Below, one piece after another: positions 28,930 through 38,731 of a DNA stretch of 64,000 nt; positions within the stretch are counted from its first letter, which is position 1, and every line of letters begins with the position of its first letter. The DNA is from Paramicrobacterium chengjingii. GTDB taxonomy: Bacteria; Actinomycetota; Actinomycetes; Actinomycetales; Microbacteriaceae. The stretch lies in NCBI RefSeq assembly GCF_011751765.2, contig NZ_CP061169.1, positions 682,001 through 746,000 on the forward strand, read 5' to 3'. The translations under genes and the position numbers were made by a program. Under the pieces are notes generated by a model. The model saw nothing but the letters and a program-made list of their open reading frames with translations, ran no database searches and had not been told where the DNA came from.

Positions 28930-30474
28930 ATGACAACGACGTCCGAATCCGCCAAGAAGGGCGGGGCCCGCGTTCACGTGCAGCGCTTCGGCACCTTCCT
29001 CTCGGGCATGGTCATGCCCAACATCGCAGCGTTCATCGCCTGGGGGCTGATCACAGCGTTCTTCATCGAGACTGGGTGGACGCCCGTTCCTCAGCTCGGT
29101 GGTTTCGGCGAGGATGCCGATGGCAACGCCTACGTCGGCATCGTCGGCCCGATGATCACGTACATGCTCCCGCTGCTGCTCGCCTATACGGGCGGCAAGA
29201 TGGTCTATGAGGTGCGCGGTGGCGTGATCGGCGTCATCGCCACCATGGGTGTCATCGTCGGCAGCGACGTTCCCATGTTCATCGGCGCAATGATCATGGG
29301 CCCGCTCGCTGCCTGGCTGATGAAGCAGGTGGATTCGATCTGGGAAGACAAGATCAAAGCCGGCTTCGAGATGCTCGTCAACAACTTCTCGTCAGGCATT
29401 CTCGGCGGGCTGCTCGCGCTTGCAGGGTTCTTCGGAATCGCGCCGGCGGTCACCTGGCTCAGCAGCGTACTGGAAACTGCCGTTGGGTGGCTGGTCAACC
29501 TGCACCTGTTGCCCCTTGCCAGCATCCTTGTCGAGCCGGGCAAAGTGCTGTTTCTCAACAACGCCATCAACCACGGCGTATTCACGCCGCTCGGCGTGGA
29601 GCAGGTGACGGAACAGGGCAAATCGATTCTGTTCCTCATCGAGGCGAACCCCGGCCCGGGACTCGGAATTCTGCTGGCGTTCATGTTCTTCGGAGTCGGC
29701 ATGTCGAAGGCGAGCGCGCCGGGTGCTGTGATCATCCAGTTCTTCGGCGGCATTCATGAGATCTACTTCCCGTACGTGCTGATGAAGCCGATGATCATCA
29801 TCGCGGCCATCGCCGGCGGCATGACGGGAGTCGCGATCAATGCGGCGTTCCAGACAGGTCTGCGGGCACCGGCATCCCCCGGCAGCATCATCGCCGTGCT
29901 CATTCAGACGGCCCCGGACAGCTACGTCGGCGTGATCCTCTCGGTGATCGGTGCCGCCGCCGTGTCGTTCCTCATTTCGGCAATCATCCTGCGGGCGTCA
30001 CGCAAGCGCGACCTCGCGAGTGAGAACGCAGGAGACCTCAGCGACGCCATCGCCAAGACCGAAGCCAACAAGGGCAAGAAGTCCAGTGTTCTCGGCACCA
30101 TGGGAAGCGAGACGGATGCCGCGGCTCAGACCGACAGCGGAACCACGACGACCACGGGCCCGATCAACAACATCGTGTTCGCGTGCGACGCCGGAATGGG
30201 CTCGAGCGCCATGGGAGCATCCGTTCTTCGCAACAAATTGAAGAAGGCCGGTGTCACCGACGTGAAGGTGACGAATCAGGCGATCGCCAACCTGACGGGA
30301 GACGCCGACTTGATCGTGACGCAGAATGAACTCACGGACCGCGCGAAGCAGAAGTCGCCGAACTCCATTCACGTGTCTGTCGACAACTTCATGAACAGCC
30401 CGAGGTACGAAGAAGTCGTGCAGCGGGTTGCCGAGAGCAAGGGAACCGAAAGCACCGAGGGGGAGCAGCAATGA
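28930..30474 (+). CDS. mtlA: Mannitol-specific PTS EIICB component
   Basis: 514 residues. Transports mannitol and phosphorylates it to mannitol 1-phosphate. The EIIC part (about 15-355) has 6-8 membrane segments and the conserved GGIHEIYFPYVLM motif. A flexible Thr/Ser/Ala linker leads to the EIIB domain (about 405-505) with Cys419 in FACDAGMGSSAMG. No EIIA domain is fused; MtlF supplies it. It starts 5 bases after ptsI and overlaps mtlF by four bases. Confidence 0.95.
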   Translation: MTTTSESAKKGGARVHVQRFGTFLSGMVMPNIAAFIAWGLITAFFIETGWTPVPQLGGFGEDADGNAYVGIVGPMITYMLPLLLAYTGGKMVYEVRGGVIGVIATMGVIVGSDVPMFIGAMIMGPLAAWLMKQVDSIWEDKIKAGFEMLVNNFSSGILGGLLALAGFFGIAPAVTWLSSVLETAVGWLVNLHLLPLASILVEPGKVLFLNNAINHGVFTPLGVEQVTEQGKSILFLIEANPGPGLGILLAFMFFGVGMSKASAPGAVIIQFFGGIHEIYFPYVLMKPMIIIAAIAGGMTGVAINAAFQTGLRAPASPGSIIAVLIQTAPDSYVGVILSVIGAAAVSFLISAIILRASRKRDLASENAGDLSDAIAKTEANKGKKSSVLGTMGSETDAAAQTDSGTTTTTGPINNIVFACDAGMGSSAMGASVLRNKLKKAGVTDVKVTNQAIANLTGDADLIVTQNELTDRAKQKSPNSIHVSVDNFMNSPRYEEVVQRVAESKGTESTEGEQQ

Positions 30475-30911
30475 GCAGCGAGATTCTGACGGTCGGCAAC
30501 GTGGTGGCAGACGGAAGCGCCACGACCCGCGATGATGCGATTGCCGAGGCGGGCCGCGTGCTCGTTGCCGCCGGAGCCGTCACCGACGCCTACGTCGATG
30601 CCATGCGCGAGCGTGAAGAGACCGTCTCGACCTACATGGGCAACTACCTGGCCATTCCGCATGGAACGAACGATGCGAAGAACGAGATCAAGGCCTCAGC
30701 GCTCTCGTTCATTCGGTACGCAAACCCCATTGACTGGGATGGCGAGGAGGTGCGTTTCGTCGTCGGCATCGCCGGTGTCGAGAACGAGCACCTCGAGATT
30801 CTGTCGAAAATCGCGATCGTGTTCTCCGAGGAAGACTCCGTGCAGCAGCTGATTGATGCGGCGGATGCCGATGCGCTCTACACATTGCTGGAGGAGGTCA
30901 ACGACCAATGA
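30471..30911 (+). CDS. mtlF: Mannitol-specific PTS EIIA component
   Basis: 146 residues. Passes phosphate from HPr to the EIIB domain of MtlA. Active His64 lies in LAIPHGTND. The remaining fold matches the mannitol/fructose EIIA family ([18 protein letters not shown]). ATGA overlaps with both mtlA and mtlD show a tightly coupled operon. Confidence 0.95.
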   Translation: MSSEILTVGNVVADGSATTRDDAIAEAGRVLVAAGAVTDAYVDAMREREETVSTYMGNYLAIPHGTNDAKNEIKASALSFIRYANPIDWDGEEVRFVVGIAGVENEHLEILSKIAIVFSEEDSVQQLIDAADADALYTLLEEVNDQ

Positions 30912-32053
30912 AGGCAGTTCACTTCGGGGCGGGGAACATCGGCCGCGGCTTCATCGGACTTCTGTTGCACGATGCCGGGTACGACGTTGTCTTCTCCGAC
31001 GTGAACCCCGAGCTGATCGACGCGCTGCAGCGTGCAGACAGCTACACCGTGCACGAGGTGGGTGACGGCGGGAACGACCTCGTCGTCACCGGCTTCAGCG
31101 CTGTTAACTCGGCGGAAGACGAGGAGCGTCTCGTCGCCGAGTTGGCGACAGCCGATGTCATCACGACGGCCGTCGGGCCGAACGTGCTTCGCTTCATCGC
31201 CCCAGCGATAGCCAAGGGGCTGGCGGCTCGCAGTGATGATCTCGCCCCCGCCGCGGTGATGGCCTGTGAGAACGCCATTGGCGCAACAGATACCCTTCGC
31301 GCGCACGTGGAGGAGAACGCGGGCGCCGATTGGAGAGCGATCGCACAGCGAGCTGTCTTCGCGAACACCGCGGTCGACCGCATCGTTCCGACGCAGGCCG
31401 CCGACGCAGGGATAGACGTTACCGTCGAGGCATTTCACGAGTGGGTCGTCGAACGCACGCCGTTCGACGACGCCGAGCCGACGCTGCCCGGTGCGCATTT
31501 CGTCGACGATCTCGCGCCGTACATCGAGCGCAAGCTGTTCACCGTGAACACGGGTCACGCGACGACCGCCTACTTCGGATTCCTCGCGGGTCACGAGAAG
31601 GTCGCGGATGCTGCCGCGGACCCACGCGTGCACGACAAGGTGCGTCGAGTGCTCGAAGAGACGTCGGAGTACCTCGTCGCGGTGCACGGGCTCAAGACAG
31701 ACGAGCAGACGGCATATCGAGAGAAGATTCTGTCACGCTTCACGAACGAATATCTTCCGGATACCGTCCAGCGTGTTGGACGCGAGCCGCTACGCAAGCT
31801 GAGCCGCAACGAGCGCTTCATCGGGCCGGCCGCAGCAATTGCCGAGCGTGGGGACTCTCCGGATGCGCTCATCGACGCTATCGGCGCCGCGCTTCAGTTT
31901 CACGTCGCTGACGACGCGCAGAGCCAAGAAATGGCGGAACTGCTCGAATCGCTCGATGCCGCGGAGTTCACCGCTCAGGTCACCGGACTTGAGCCGGGGC
32001 ATCCGCTCTTCGATCGCATTTGCGCCGAGGTCGCCGCCGTTACACGTGAGTGA
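30908..32053 (+). CDS. mtlD: Mannitol-1-phosphate 5-dehydrogenase
   Basis: 381 residues. Oxidises mannitol 1-phosphate to fructose 6-phosphate with NAD. The N-terminal nucleotide-binding motif is [12 protein letters not shown] (about residues 6-17). The catalytic-region sequence [21 protein letters not shown] is present, cited here in part as NTGHATTAY. Last gene of the mannitol operon; the 136-bp gap to infA holds the infA promoter. Confidence 0.96.
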   Translation: MKAVHFGAGNIGRGFIGLLLHDAGYDVVFSDVNPELIDALQRADSYTVHEVGDGGNDLVVTGFSAVNSAEDEERLVAELATADVITTAVGPNVLRFIAPAIAKGLAARSDDLAPAAVMACENAIGATDTLRAHVEENAGADWRAIAQRAVFANTAVDRIVPTQAADAGIDVTVEAFHEWVVERTPFDDAEPTLPGAHFVDDLAPYIERKLFTVNTGHATTAYFGFLAGHEKVADAAADPRVHDKVRRVLEETSEYLVAVHGLKTDEQTAYREKILSRFTNEYLPDTVQRVGREPLRKLSRNERFIGPAAAIAERGDSPDALIDAIGAALQFHVADDAQSQEMAELLESLDAAEFTAQVTGLEPGHPLFDRICAEVAAVTRE

Positions 32054-32088
32054 CGAGATCTCGACTGGCGAAGCCGGGCTTTATCACA

Positions 32089-32107
32089 TAAGATAATTCG
32101 TTGGTGC
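32089..32107 (+). promoter_or_regulatory. infA promoter -10 and start region
   Basis: TAAGAT (32089-32094) is followed after 3 bases by TCGTTGGTGC (32098-32107). The same 10-mer follows the rplM -10 box after the same 3 bases. The -35 is weak (CTGGCG, 18-bp spacer). Confidence 0.55.
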
Positions 32108-32189
32108 ATTGTGCACGCCGCTGGCGTGTTTCGTCCGCATCGAAATCCAACGCACGACCAGTGCGACGAACCTGAGCGACAGTGAGGCT

Positions 32190-32411
32190 ATGGCCAAAAA
32201 AGACGGTGTCATCGAGATCGAAGGAGCCGTGATCGAAGCGCTGCCCAACGCGATGTTCCGCGTTGAGCTGAGCAACGGTCACAAGGTGCTTGCCCATATT
32301 TCGGGCAAGATGCGCCAGCACTACATCCGCATCCTCCCGGAGGACCGCGTGATCGTTGAGCTGACCCCTTACGACCTGACCCGCGGCCGGATCGTCTACC
32401 GCTACAAGTAA
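32190..32411 (+). CDS. infA: Translation initiation factor IF-1
   Basis: 73 residues, the standard size. IF-1 covers the A site during initiation and has an OB fold. [20 protein letters not shown] is typical. The ATG at 32190 follows GTGAGG; an in-frame ATG at 32109 would add an unrelated leader and lies at the predicted transcription start. First gene of the infA-rpmJ-alpha operon. Confidence 0.97.
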   Translation: MAKKDGVIEIEGAVIEALPNAMFRVELSNGHKVLAHISGKMRQHYIRILPEDRVIVELTPYDLTRGRIVYRYK

Positions 32412-32495
32412 GTCGCGCTGTAAGTAACGGTTGAGCACTGCCACGCCTGACGGCGCGAATGGCTCTTCACGAGGACAGCGAATCGAAGGAAGAAC

Positions 32496-32612
32496 ATGAA
32501 GGTCCACCCCAGCGTCAAGAAGGTCTGCGATCACTGCAAGGTGATCCGTCGCCACGGACGCGTCATGGTGATCTGCAAGAGCAACCCGCGCCACAAGCAG
32601 CGCCAGGGCTAG
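32496..32612 (+). CDS. rpmJ: 50S ribosomal protein L36 (zinc-binding form)
   Basis: 38 residues starting [19 protein letters not shown]. The CxxC pair with a later Cys and His (C11, C14, C27, H32) makes the zinc-binding C+ form, as opposed to the zinc-free paralogue used under zinc starvation. GAAGGAAG precedes the ATG. It lies between infA and rpsM, the canonical place. Confidence 0.96.
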   Translation: MKVHPSVKKVCDHCKVIRRHGRVMVICKSNPRHKQRQG

Positions 32613-32765
32613 CAGACGCGGCTACGCCGCGCCACGACAACACAATAAGAACAGGCAGTTTCGAGAACTCGGCACAGCGGAAACGCTCAGCGAGGGACAC
32701 CCAGGGTCGGAGGCCCTGGCACCGAAACTGCTCCACACCTCCACATACTCCTAGGAGAAGCCACC

Positions 32766-33140
32766 ATGGCACGTCTCGCCGGCGTAGACATTCCCCGCGA
32801 TAAGCGCGTGGAAGTCGCACTGACGTACATCTATGGTGTCGGCCGCACTCGGGCGCTCAAAGCCCTCGCCGACACTGACATTGACGGAAACATTCGCGTC
32901 AAGGACCTCACTGACGACCAGCTGATTGCCCTTCGTGACTACGTCGAGAGCAATTTCCAGGTTGAGGGTGACCTTCGCCGTGAGGTGTCCGCTGACATCC
33001 GCCGCAAGGTCGAGATCGGCTCGTACCAGGGCATCCGCCACCGTCGCGGCCTCCCCGTGCACGGCCAGCGTACGAAGACCAACGCGCGCACCCGCAAGGG
33101 CCCGAAGCGCACCGTCGCCGGCAAGAAGAAGGCTCGCTAG
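32766..33140 (+). CDS. rpsM: 30S ribosomal protein S13
   Basis: 124 residues. S13 is in the 30S head, bridges to L5 and touches the P-site tRNA through its basic tail. [20 protein letters not shown] and [18 protein letters not shown] are signatures. AGGAG precedes the ATG. The 153-bp gap before it contains a short GC-rich inverted repeat near 32621-32635 but no gene. Confidence 0.97.
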   Translation: MARLAGVDIPRDKRVEVALTYIYGVGRTRALKALADTDIDGNIRVKDLTDDQLIALRDYVESNFQVEGDLRREVSADIRRKVEIGSYQGIRHRRGLPVHGQRTKTNARTRKGPKRTVAGKKKAR

Positions 33141-33175
33141 GTCGAGCTTCGCCTTAAGGATTCAGGAGATTACCA

Positions 33176-33574
33176 ATGGCAGCACCCAAGTCGGCCGTCC
33201 GCAAGCCGCGTAAGAAAGAAAAGAAAAACGTCGTACAGGGCCAGGCCCACATCAAGTCGACGTTCAACAACACGATCGTTTCCGTCACTGACGCGTCTGG
33301 CGCCGTCATCAGCTGGGCCTCGTCTGGTGGCGTGGGCTTCAAGGGCTCGCGCAAGTCGACGCCGTTCGCCGCTCAGATGGCAGCCGAGGCTGCCGCTCGC
33401 CAGGCGCAGGAGCACGGCATGAAGAAGGTTGACGTCTTCGTCAAGGGACCGGGATCCGGTCGTGAGACGGCGATCCGTTCACTTCAGGCCGCTGGCCTTG
33501 AGGTCGGTTCGATCAACGACGTCACGCCGCAGGCGCACAACGGATGCCGTCCGCCCAAGCGTCGCCGCGTCTAA
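33176..33574 (+). CDS. rpsK: 30S ribosomal protein S11
   Basis: 132 residues. S11 is on the 30S platform near the mRNA exit. The N-terminus is a basic Lys-rich stretch and the core includes [16 protein letters not shown] and [10 protein letters not shown] at the C-terminus. CAGGAG precedes the ATG. The usual next gene, rpsD, is absent. Confidence 0.97.
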   Translation: MAAPKSAVRKPRKKEKKNVVQGQAHIKSTFNNTIVSVTDASGAVISWASSGGVGFKGSRKSTPFAAQMAAEAAARQAQEHGMKKVDVFVKGPGSGRETAIRSLQAAGLEVGSINDVTPQAHNGCRPPKRRRV

Positions 33575-33653
33575 GCACTTCACACCCGAGATCGGGCCGG
33601 TTCACCCCGGCTCGATTCTCGCCGGTTAACACAACTCAATATCCCGTCAACGC

Positions 33654-33675
33654 AAGTGTCATATAGCGGACACTT
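33654..33675 (+). other. Hairpin in the rpoA leader
   Basis: AAGTGTC (33654-33660) pairs with GACACTT (33669-33675) around an 8-nt loop, ending 18 nt before the rpoA start. It could modulate rpoA translation. Confidence 0.5.
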
Positions 33676-33693
33676 AGCCGAAAGGAATACATA

Positions 33694-34683
33694 GTGCTTA
33701 TTGCACAGCGTCCATCGCTCACCGAGGAGAACATCTCGGAGTTCCGCAGCCGTTTCGTCATCGAGCCGCTTGAGCCCGGTTTCGGTTACACCCTCGGCAA
33801 CTCGCTTCGTCGCACGCTTCTGTCGTCGATTCCCGGAGCCGCTGTCACCAGCGTCCGCATCGATGGTGTGCTGCACGAGTTCAGCACCATTCCTGGTGTG
33901 AAGGAAGACGTCACCGAGATCATCCTCAACGTCAAGGGTCTCGTTGTCTCGAGCGAGCACGACGAGCCGATCACCGCGTACCTGCGCAAGACGGGCTCCG
34001 GCCAGGTCACTGCCGCCGACATCTCGGCTCCGGCCGGCGTCGAGGTGCACAACCCCGAGCTCGTCATCGCCACGCTGAACGAAGAGGCGAAGTTCGAGCT
34101 CGAGCTCACGATCGAGCGTGGCCGCGGCTACGTCTCGGCGACGCAGAACCGCAACGAGTTCTCCGAGGCCGGCCAGATTCCGGTCGACTCGATCTACTCG
34201 CCCGTTCTCAAGGTCACCTACCGCGTCGAGGCGACGCGTGCAGGTGAGCGCACTGACTTCGACCGTCTCGTCGTCGACGTCGAGACCAAGCAGGCAATCA
34301 CGCCGCGCGACGCGATCGCTTCCGCCGGAAGCACGCTGGTAGAGCTGTTCGGCCTCGCGAAGGAACTCAACAACCAGGCAGAGGGAATCGAGCTCGGGGC
34401 TGCGCCAGCCGAGACGGTGCTCTCGAGCGAGCTGTCGGTTCCGATCGAAGACCTCGACCTCTCGGTGCGTTCGTACAACTGCCTCAAGCGCGAGGGAATC
34501 AACACGGTTTCCGAGCTTGTCGCACTCAGCGAGACGCAGCTCATGAACATCCGCAACTTCGGTCAGAAGTCGGTGGACGAGGTTCGCGACAAGCTCGTCG
34601 AGATGGGGCTGTCGCTCAAGGACTCGGTTCCCGGGTTCGACGGCGCACACTTCTACTCGGGCTACGAAGACGAGAACAACTGA
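33694..34683 (+). CDS. rpoA: RNA polymerase alpha subunit
   Basis: 329 residues. The N-terminal domain (about 1-225) dimerises and assembles RNA polymerase ([20 protein letters not shown]). The C-terminal domain (about 245-310) binds DNA and activators ([29 protein letters not shown]). GTG start; AAAGGAA precedes it. It follows rpsK directly because rpsD is missing. Confidence 0.98.
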   Translation: MLIAQRPSLTEENISEFRSRFVIEPLEPGFGYTLGNSLRRTLLSSIPGAAVTSVRIDGVLHEFSTIPGVKEDVTEIILNVKGLVVSSEHDEPITAYLRKTGSGQVTAADISAPAGVEVHNPELVIATLNEEAKFELELTIERGRGYVSATQNRNEFSEAGQIPVDSIYSPVLKVTYRVEATRAGERTDFDRLVVDVETKQAITPRDAIASAGSTLVELFGLAKELNNQAEGIELGAAPAETVLSSELSVPIEDLDLSVRSYNCLKREGINTVSELVALSETQLMNIRNFGQKSVDEVRDKLVEMGLSLKDSVPGFDGAHFYSGYEDENN

Positions 34684-34729
34684 CGGTCAGTCGTAAGACG
34701 GTCCGAGATCAATCTGGAGAAACACGACA

Positions 34730-35314
34730 ATGCCTAAGCCCACCAAGGGACCCCGCCTCGGAGGCAGCGCAGCGCACCAGCGCCTGATGCTCGCCAACCT
34801 TTCGGCGGCCCTGTTCACTCACAAGAGCATCACGACGACCGAGACCAAGGCCAAGCGTCTTCGTCCGTTCGCCGAGCGTCTCGTCACATTCGCCAAGCGC
34901 GGTGACCTGCACTCGCGACGTCGCGTGCTGTCGACCATTGGCGACAAGAGCGTCGTGCACGAGCTGTTCACGCAGATCGCTCCGCTCGTCGCTGAGCGTG
35001 AAGGCGGCTACACCCGCATCACAAAGATCGGCAACCGCAAGGGCGACAATGCACCGATGGCCGTGATCGAACTCGTTCTCGAGCCCGTCACGCCGAAGGC
35101 GAAGCCTGCGAAGAAGGCTGACGCTTCGAAGGCTGCTGCTCCGACGGCTGAAGAGCCCGTCGAAGAGGCCGAGGTCGAGGAGGCTCCTGCAGAGGAGACC
35201 GCCGAGGCTCCGGTGGAGGACGCAGCTGAGGAGTCGACCGAGGCTGCAGCCGATGAGGCTCCCGCCGAGGACGCTGCTGACGACAATGCCGAGTCCGAGG
35301 ACGACGCCAAGTAA
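34730..35314 (+). CDS. rplQ: 50S ribosomal protein L17 with acidic C-terminal extension
   Basis: 194 residues; L17 is usually 120-130. The core covers residues 1-118 ([20 protein letters not shown]). The last ~75 residues are an Ala/Glu/Asp tail with repeated EEAP and AEE units. L17 lies near the tunnel exit. The tail is likely disordered. AGAAACAC, not a strong site, precedes the ATG. Last gene of the alpha operon, followed by a terminator. Confidence 0.95.
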   Translation: MPKPTKGPRLGGSAAHQRLMLANLSAALFTHKSITTTETKAKRLRPFAERLVTFAKRGDLHSRRRVLSTIGDKSVVHELFTQIAPLVAEREGGYTRITKIGNRKGDNAPMAVIELVLEPVTPKAKPAKKADASKAAAPTAEEPVEEAEVEEAPAEETAEAPVEDAAEESTEAAADEAPAEDAADDNAESEDDAK

Positions 35315-35329
35315 CACGCATCCTGCATT

Positions 35330-35363
35330 AAGGCCCCGAGAATCTCACGATTCGCGGGGCCTT
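35330..35363 (+). terminator. Terminator of the alpha operon
   Basis: A 15-position stem (35330-35344 with 35349-35363, one mismatch) closes a TCAC loop and ends in CTTTGCCTTT. Confidence 0.9.
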
Positions 35364-35508
35364 TGCCTTTCGTCCGTGCTTACCTGGCCATGCGTACTAG
35401 CAACATTTGTTGCACATCTGCTTTGGTGGGGGCGCGGGAATGCGGTTTCACCAGTAGCATTCAAGAGGTCGTCAAAAATACGCTTCGCGCAATGGGGAGA
35501 GCCTAGCA

Positions 35509-36471
35509 ATGACAGTTGAGACGCTGCTCGCTGACAATGGTCCGGACGAACCGGATGAGGCGCCACCTCCCAAGAAGCGGCGGAATCCCGCTCCATGGAT
35601 CCTATCGATCGCTGTCGTGCTGCTCATCGTCTACTACATTCTGGTCAGCGTCAGCGGCGCCCTGAACCTCTCTGCAACTGTTCCTTTTTCCGGTTCGAAC
35701 ACAGCCACCAGCGCCAATTATCTGACTCTTCAGATGAAGGTTCAGGACATCGATCTCACGAATCGTCAATTACAGGCGAACGTTTTGCCCGTTCCGCACG
35801 GAACGCTTGTTGGCGACAAAGCGGGCGAGATGTCGAGGAGCCTACGTATTGAAGTGGCCAGCGGAGGCGTCACGACATCTGTCGTCACATATCCGGGTGA
35901 GTCCATCGTTGATCCGACGGCTCTCACTCTCTCGCTCGATCGTGGTGACAGCACGTACCCTCTCGATGAGCCATACGCGAACTTCCAGCTCAGTGTTCGC
36001 GATGAGCAGACGGGCGAGCCGATTCCTTTCGTTGTTGATCTGGAGAACTCCGCGCGCCCGTGGATATTGGCAGGAACCATCGGAGACGCAAATATCGACG
36101 CCGACGGCGTTCATTACCCGGTCTCTCTCGATGGGCATAGAGACGTCTTGAGCATTGCGCTTGTCGCGTTCTATCTGCTCGCGATACTGCTCACGACGCT
36201 CATGGCAGTCGTTACCATTGGAAGCGCGCTACTGCGGCACAAGCTTGAATTCTCAAATGTCATCTGGCTGTCGGCAACAATGCTCTCTTTTCCGGCTCTT
36301 CGCAGTGCAATGCCCGGAGCCCCGCCGATCGGCACTGCTCTCGATTTCATCGTCTTATTTCCCTGCATCGCGCTTGTCGCCGTCATGCTCGTGTGGACCG
36401 GAGGGTACATGCTTTGGAGGGAGTCGACGATACTTCGCCGGAGGGCGCTCGATGAAGAAGCCGACGCGTGA
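35509..36471 (+). CDS. DUF4436 family membrane protein
   Basis: 320 residues. A Pro/Lys-rich cytoplasmic N-terminus precedes a membrane helix at about 31-50; an extracytoplasmic beta-rich domain covers about 55-215; three membrane helices follow (about 218-242, 248-265, 275-302). This is the shape of DUF4436 proteins, whose function is unknown. Ribosome-binding site GGGGAGAG. An inverted repeat GCAAC-ATTT-GTTGC lies at 35400-35413. The next gene starts inside this gene's stop (GTGA), so the two are translated together. Confidence 0.75.
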   Translation: MTVETLLADNGPDEPDEAPPPKKRRNPAPWILSIAVVLLIVYYILVSVSGALNLSATVPFSGSNTATSANYLTLQMKVQDIDLTNRQLQANVLPVPHGTLVGDKAGEMSRSLRIEVASGGVTTSVVTYPGESIVDPTALTLSLDRGDSTYPLDEPYANFQLSVRDEQTGEPIPFVVDLENSARPWILAGTIGDANIDADGVHYPVSLDGHRDVLSIALVAFYLLAILLTTLMAVVTIGSALLRHKLEFSNVIWLSATMLSFPALRSAMPGAPPIGTALDFIVLFPCIALVAVMLVWTGGYMLWRESTILRRRALDEEADA

Positions 36472-38660
36472 AGAGATCTGCCTTGTTCTTAGCTGCGGCC
36501 GTCTTCGCGACCGCAGCTGTGGTTGCCCCGGCGGCACCCGCTCGCGCAGACGTGTCATTTTCTGACCGTTTGGGTTGCGGCGTATCAGACGCGGCAGTGA
36601 CACCGGTCTTCGGTTTCCAGGGCAGCGGTGCGGCAAGCAACGGCGCAAGCTATTCGCCAGCGACGGAAATCTCTGCCTACCCGGGAGTGACGGGCACGAT
36701 TAATGGGGTGGCCGGCGGTGCGCAGTACACGACGTATTCACCCGACGGTTATGGCTCTCAATATCGAGGCACAGACGCCCTTGGCTTCCCAAGCGTCGTC
36801 GCTGGGAAGGCAATGACACTCACCATCGACCTTCCGCATAGCCAAGCTGTCGAGTTCACCGTTGGCGGAATACAGTCTCCGTCAGTTATTGACGTTGCGG
36901 GGAGCCTCGACGGCACAGCTGTCACTCCCGATACGACGGTACGTGGTGGGGGAAACACGAGCGCATCTGTCGTCGGCAACTCAGCGCATGTCGTGGGCGG
37001 TGCGATTTCTGGGCTACCAGATGAGCAAGACAAATATGCAGCTGATGTGTGGTTTAGTTCGCCTGTCGACCAGATCACGCTTCAGCTTTCTGCATCGGGG
37101 AGCGGATCAGACGCCGGCTTTCTTGTGACGCCGCCCGTTGCATGCCAGAGCGGCGACGTAGGTCTGTCGTCGTCGGGCGTCGGCGAGCCGACAGTGGCGG
37201 ACTCGGGCGAGGTGTCGTATGAGGTGCCTCTGACGGCTACCGTCGATAACACGTCAGAGTCGACCGGCGCTGCGCTCTACCCCGCAGTCACGGGCGACCT
37301 TGCGCAAGCCTTCGACGAGCAGGGTGTCACCCTGAACAGCCTGACGCAGACATCGGCAAGCTCCCAGGCCTGTGCGCTTGCTGCCGGCGCAGACGGCTCG
37401 GGAGCGCTGATCTCTTCGCCGGGAGCGCTCGAACCCGGCGAGACGTGCGCACTCGAGATGCTGGCATCTGTGAGTATGTCCCAATCGGCCAATGACCGAA
37501 CTGTCTCGCTATCGACGACTCTGGCGAGCTCCACTGACGCGAACCATCGCATGAAGAGCACGAGCGATCCTCTTCAGCTTGTCTTCCCCGGCATCCAATC
37601 GGACTTGAGTGTGTCAGCGGGTGCCTCGGCACGTGCTGAGCCGGGTGAGACGCTTGAACGATCGACGACAGTCACAAATGCTGGCCCGGGGGCGGCTCTA
37701 GACACGGTGGTGAGCATCGACTATCCGTCCGGTGCCACTCTGTCGGACTACCCATCGAGCTGCACGCTGAATGCGTCGTTGGAATGCGCTGTCGGCGACA
37801 TCGCGCCAGGTGACGACGTCGAGATTGCGTATTCAATGACATTGTCCGAGTCTCTCGCAGACGGCAGCTCGCTCCCTGTGACCAGCACAGCGACGAGCGC
37901 CGGACAGCCGGAACCTGTCAGCGACGACTACACGGTGACGATTGCTGTGCCCCCCGTCCCTCCCGGCCCGGGCGCTCCTCCTCCGGGCTCATCGAACCCG
38001 GGTACGCCCCCCAATGCTTCAGCGCCTCCTGGTTCGGCACCGCCGAGGTCGACGACACCAAGCTCCCCAGACGACTCGAAGGAGGCTGATGAACCGCCGT
38101 CAGATGATGAAGCTCCTCCGCCAAGTATGGTTTCGCCTCTGGCTGACGTAACGGCATTGCCCGTTTCGCTTTCTCTCGGTGCCGCGAATATTCAGCCGGG
38201 AACCGTTGCAACGATGCGCGGCACGCTCGGGCCGAATGGGGCCGATGAGTCGGTGACCGTTCAACTGGGTAGCACGATCAACAAAGGGATGATCTACCGC
38301 GCTGCGACTCTGGAAACTGGCGGCGTGTGCATGGTGTCGACGCTTGCTTTCGCATGCACCATTGACCTTGAACCAGGGGAAAGCGCCGAGCTCACGGTAC
38401 GTGTGTTTGCCGACGCCTTAAACGCACCAGATATCGCTCGTCAGCAGATCACAGTCGACTCGTCCCAGGAATCGCAGAACAATTCCATCACTGTCACGAC
38501 GAATGTGCGTTCGCACAATGAAGCGGAGGAGTTCGCCGACTCGATCACAACATTCGACATCACAGAGTTTCCCGGTGCATTCCTGCCGCTTCTGGCGCTC
38601 ATGCTCTATGCACTGGCCGCAACGGCAGTGGAGAGAAAGCGGCGACGTGTGAAGAGCTGA
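36468..38660 (+). CDS. Large secreted, membrane-anchored surface protein
   Basis: 730 residues. GTG start overlapping the DUF4436 stop. Signal peptide at 1-27 (KRSALFLAAAVFATAAVVAP, cleavage after ARA). The N-terminal ~200 residues look like a beta-sandwich adhesin or choice-of-anchor domain. Two DUF11-like repeats follow (about 385-480 and 565-670; NAGPGAALDTVVSIDYPSG). Between them is a Pro/Ser/Gly-rich linker (about 488-550). A C-terminal membrane helix and basic tail (ERKRRRVKS) anchor it; no LPxTG motif is present. Cysteines occur in pairs, consistent with an exported protein. Function unknown; surface adhesion or envelope structure is a guess. Confidence 0.7.
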   Translation: MKRSALFLAAAVFATAAVVAPAAPARADVSFSDRLGCGVSDAAVTPVFGFQGSGAASNGASYSPATEISAYPGVTGTINGVAGGAQYTTYSPDGYGSQYRGTDALGFPSVVAGKAMTLTIDLPHSQAVEFTVGGIQSPSVIDVAGSLDGTAVTPDTTVRGGGNTSASVVGNSAHVVGGAISGLPDEQDKYAADVWFSSPVDQITLQLSASGSGSDAGFLVTPPVACQSGDVGLSSSGVGEPTVADSGEVSYEVPLTATVDNTSESTGAALYPAVTGDLAQAFDEQGVTLNSLTQTSASSQACALAAGADGSGALISSPGALEPGETCALEMLASVSMSQSANDRTVSLSTTLASSTDANHRMKSTSDPLQLVFPGIQSDLSVSAGASARAEPGETLERSTTVTNAGPGAALDTVVSIDYPSGATLSDYPSSCTLNASLECAVGDIAPGDDVEIAYSMTLSESLADGSSLPVTSTATSAGQPEPVSDDYTVTIAVPPVPPGPGAPPPGSSNPGTPPNASAPPGSAPPRSTTPSSPDDSKEADEPPSDDEAPPPSMVSPLADVTALPVSLSLGAANIQPGTVATMRGTLGPNGADESVTVQLGSTINKGMIYRAATLETGGVCMVSTLAFACTIDLEPGESAELTVRVFADALNAPDIARQQITVDSSQESQNNSITVTTNVRSHNEAEEFADSITTFDITEFPGAFLPLLALMLYALAATAVERKRRRVKS

Positions 38661-38731
38661 CGGCACATCGTTGCGCCTCGAACCGCCGATGGTGCGGCTG
38701 TTGAGGCATCACAATTGAAAGGAATCATCGA

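Noticed and set aside
35400..35413. GCAAC-ATTT-GTTGC inverted repeat before the DUF4436 gene
   Set aside because: Too short to claim as an operator; noted only in the gene entry.
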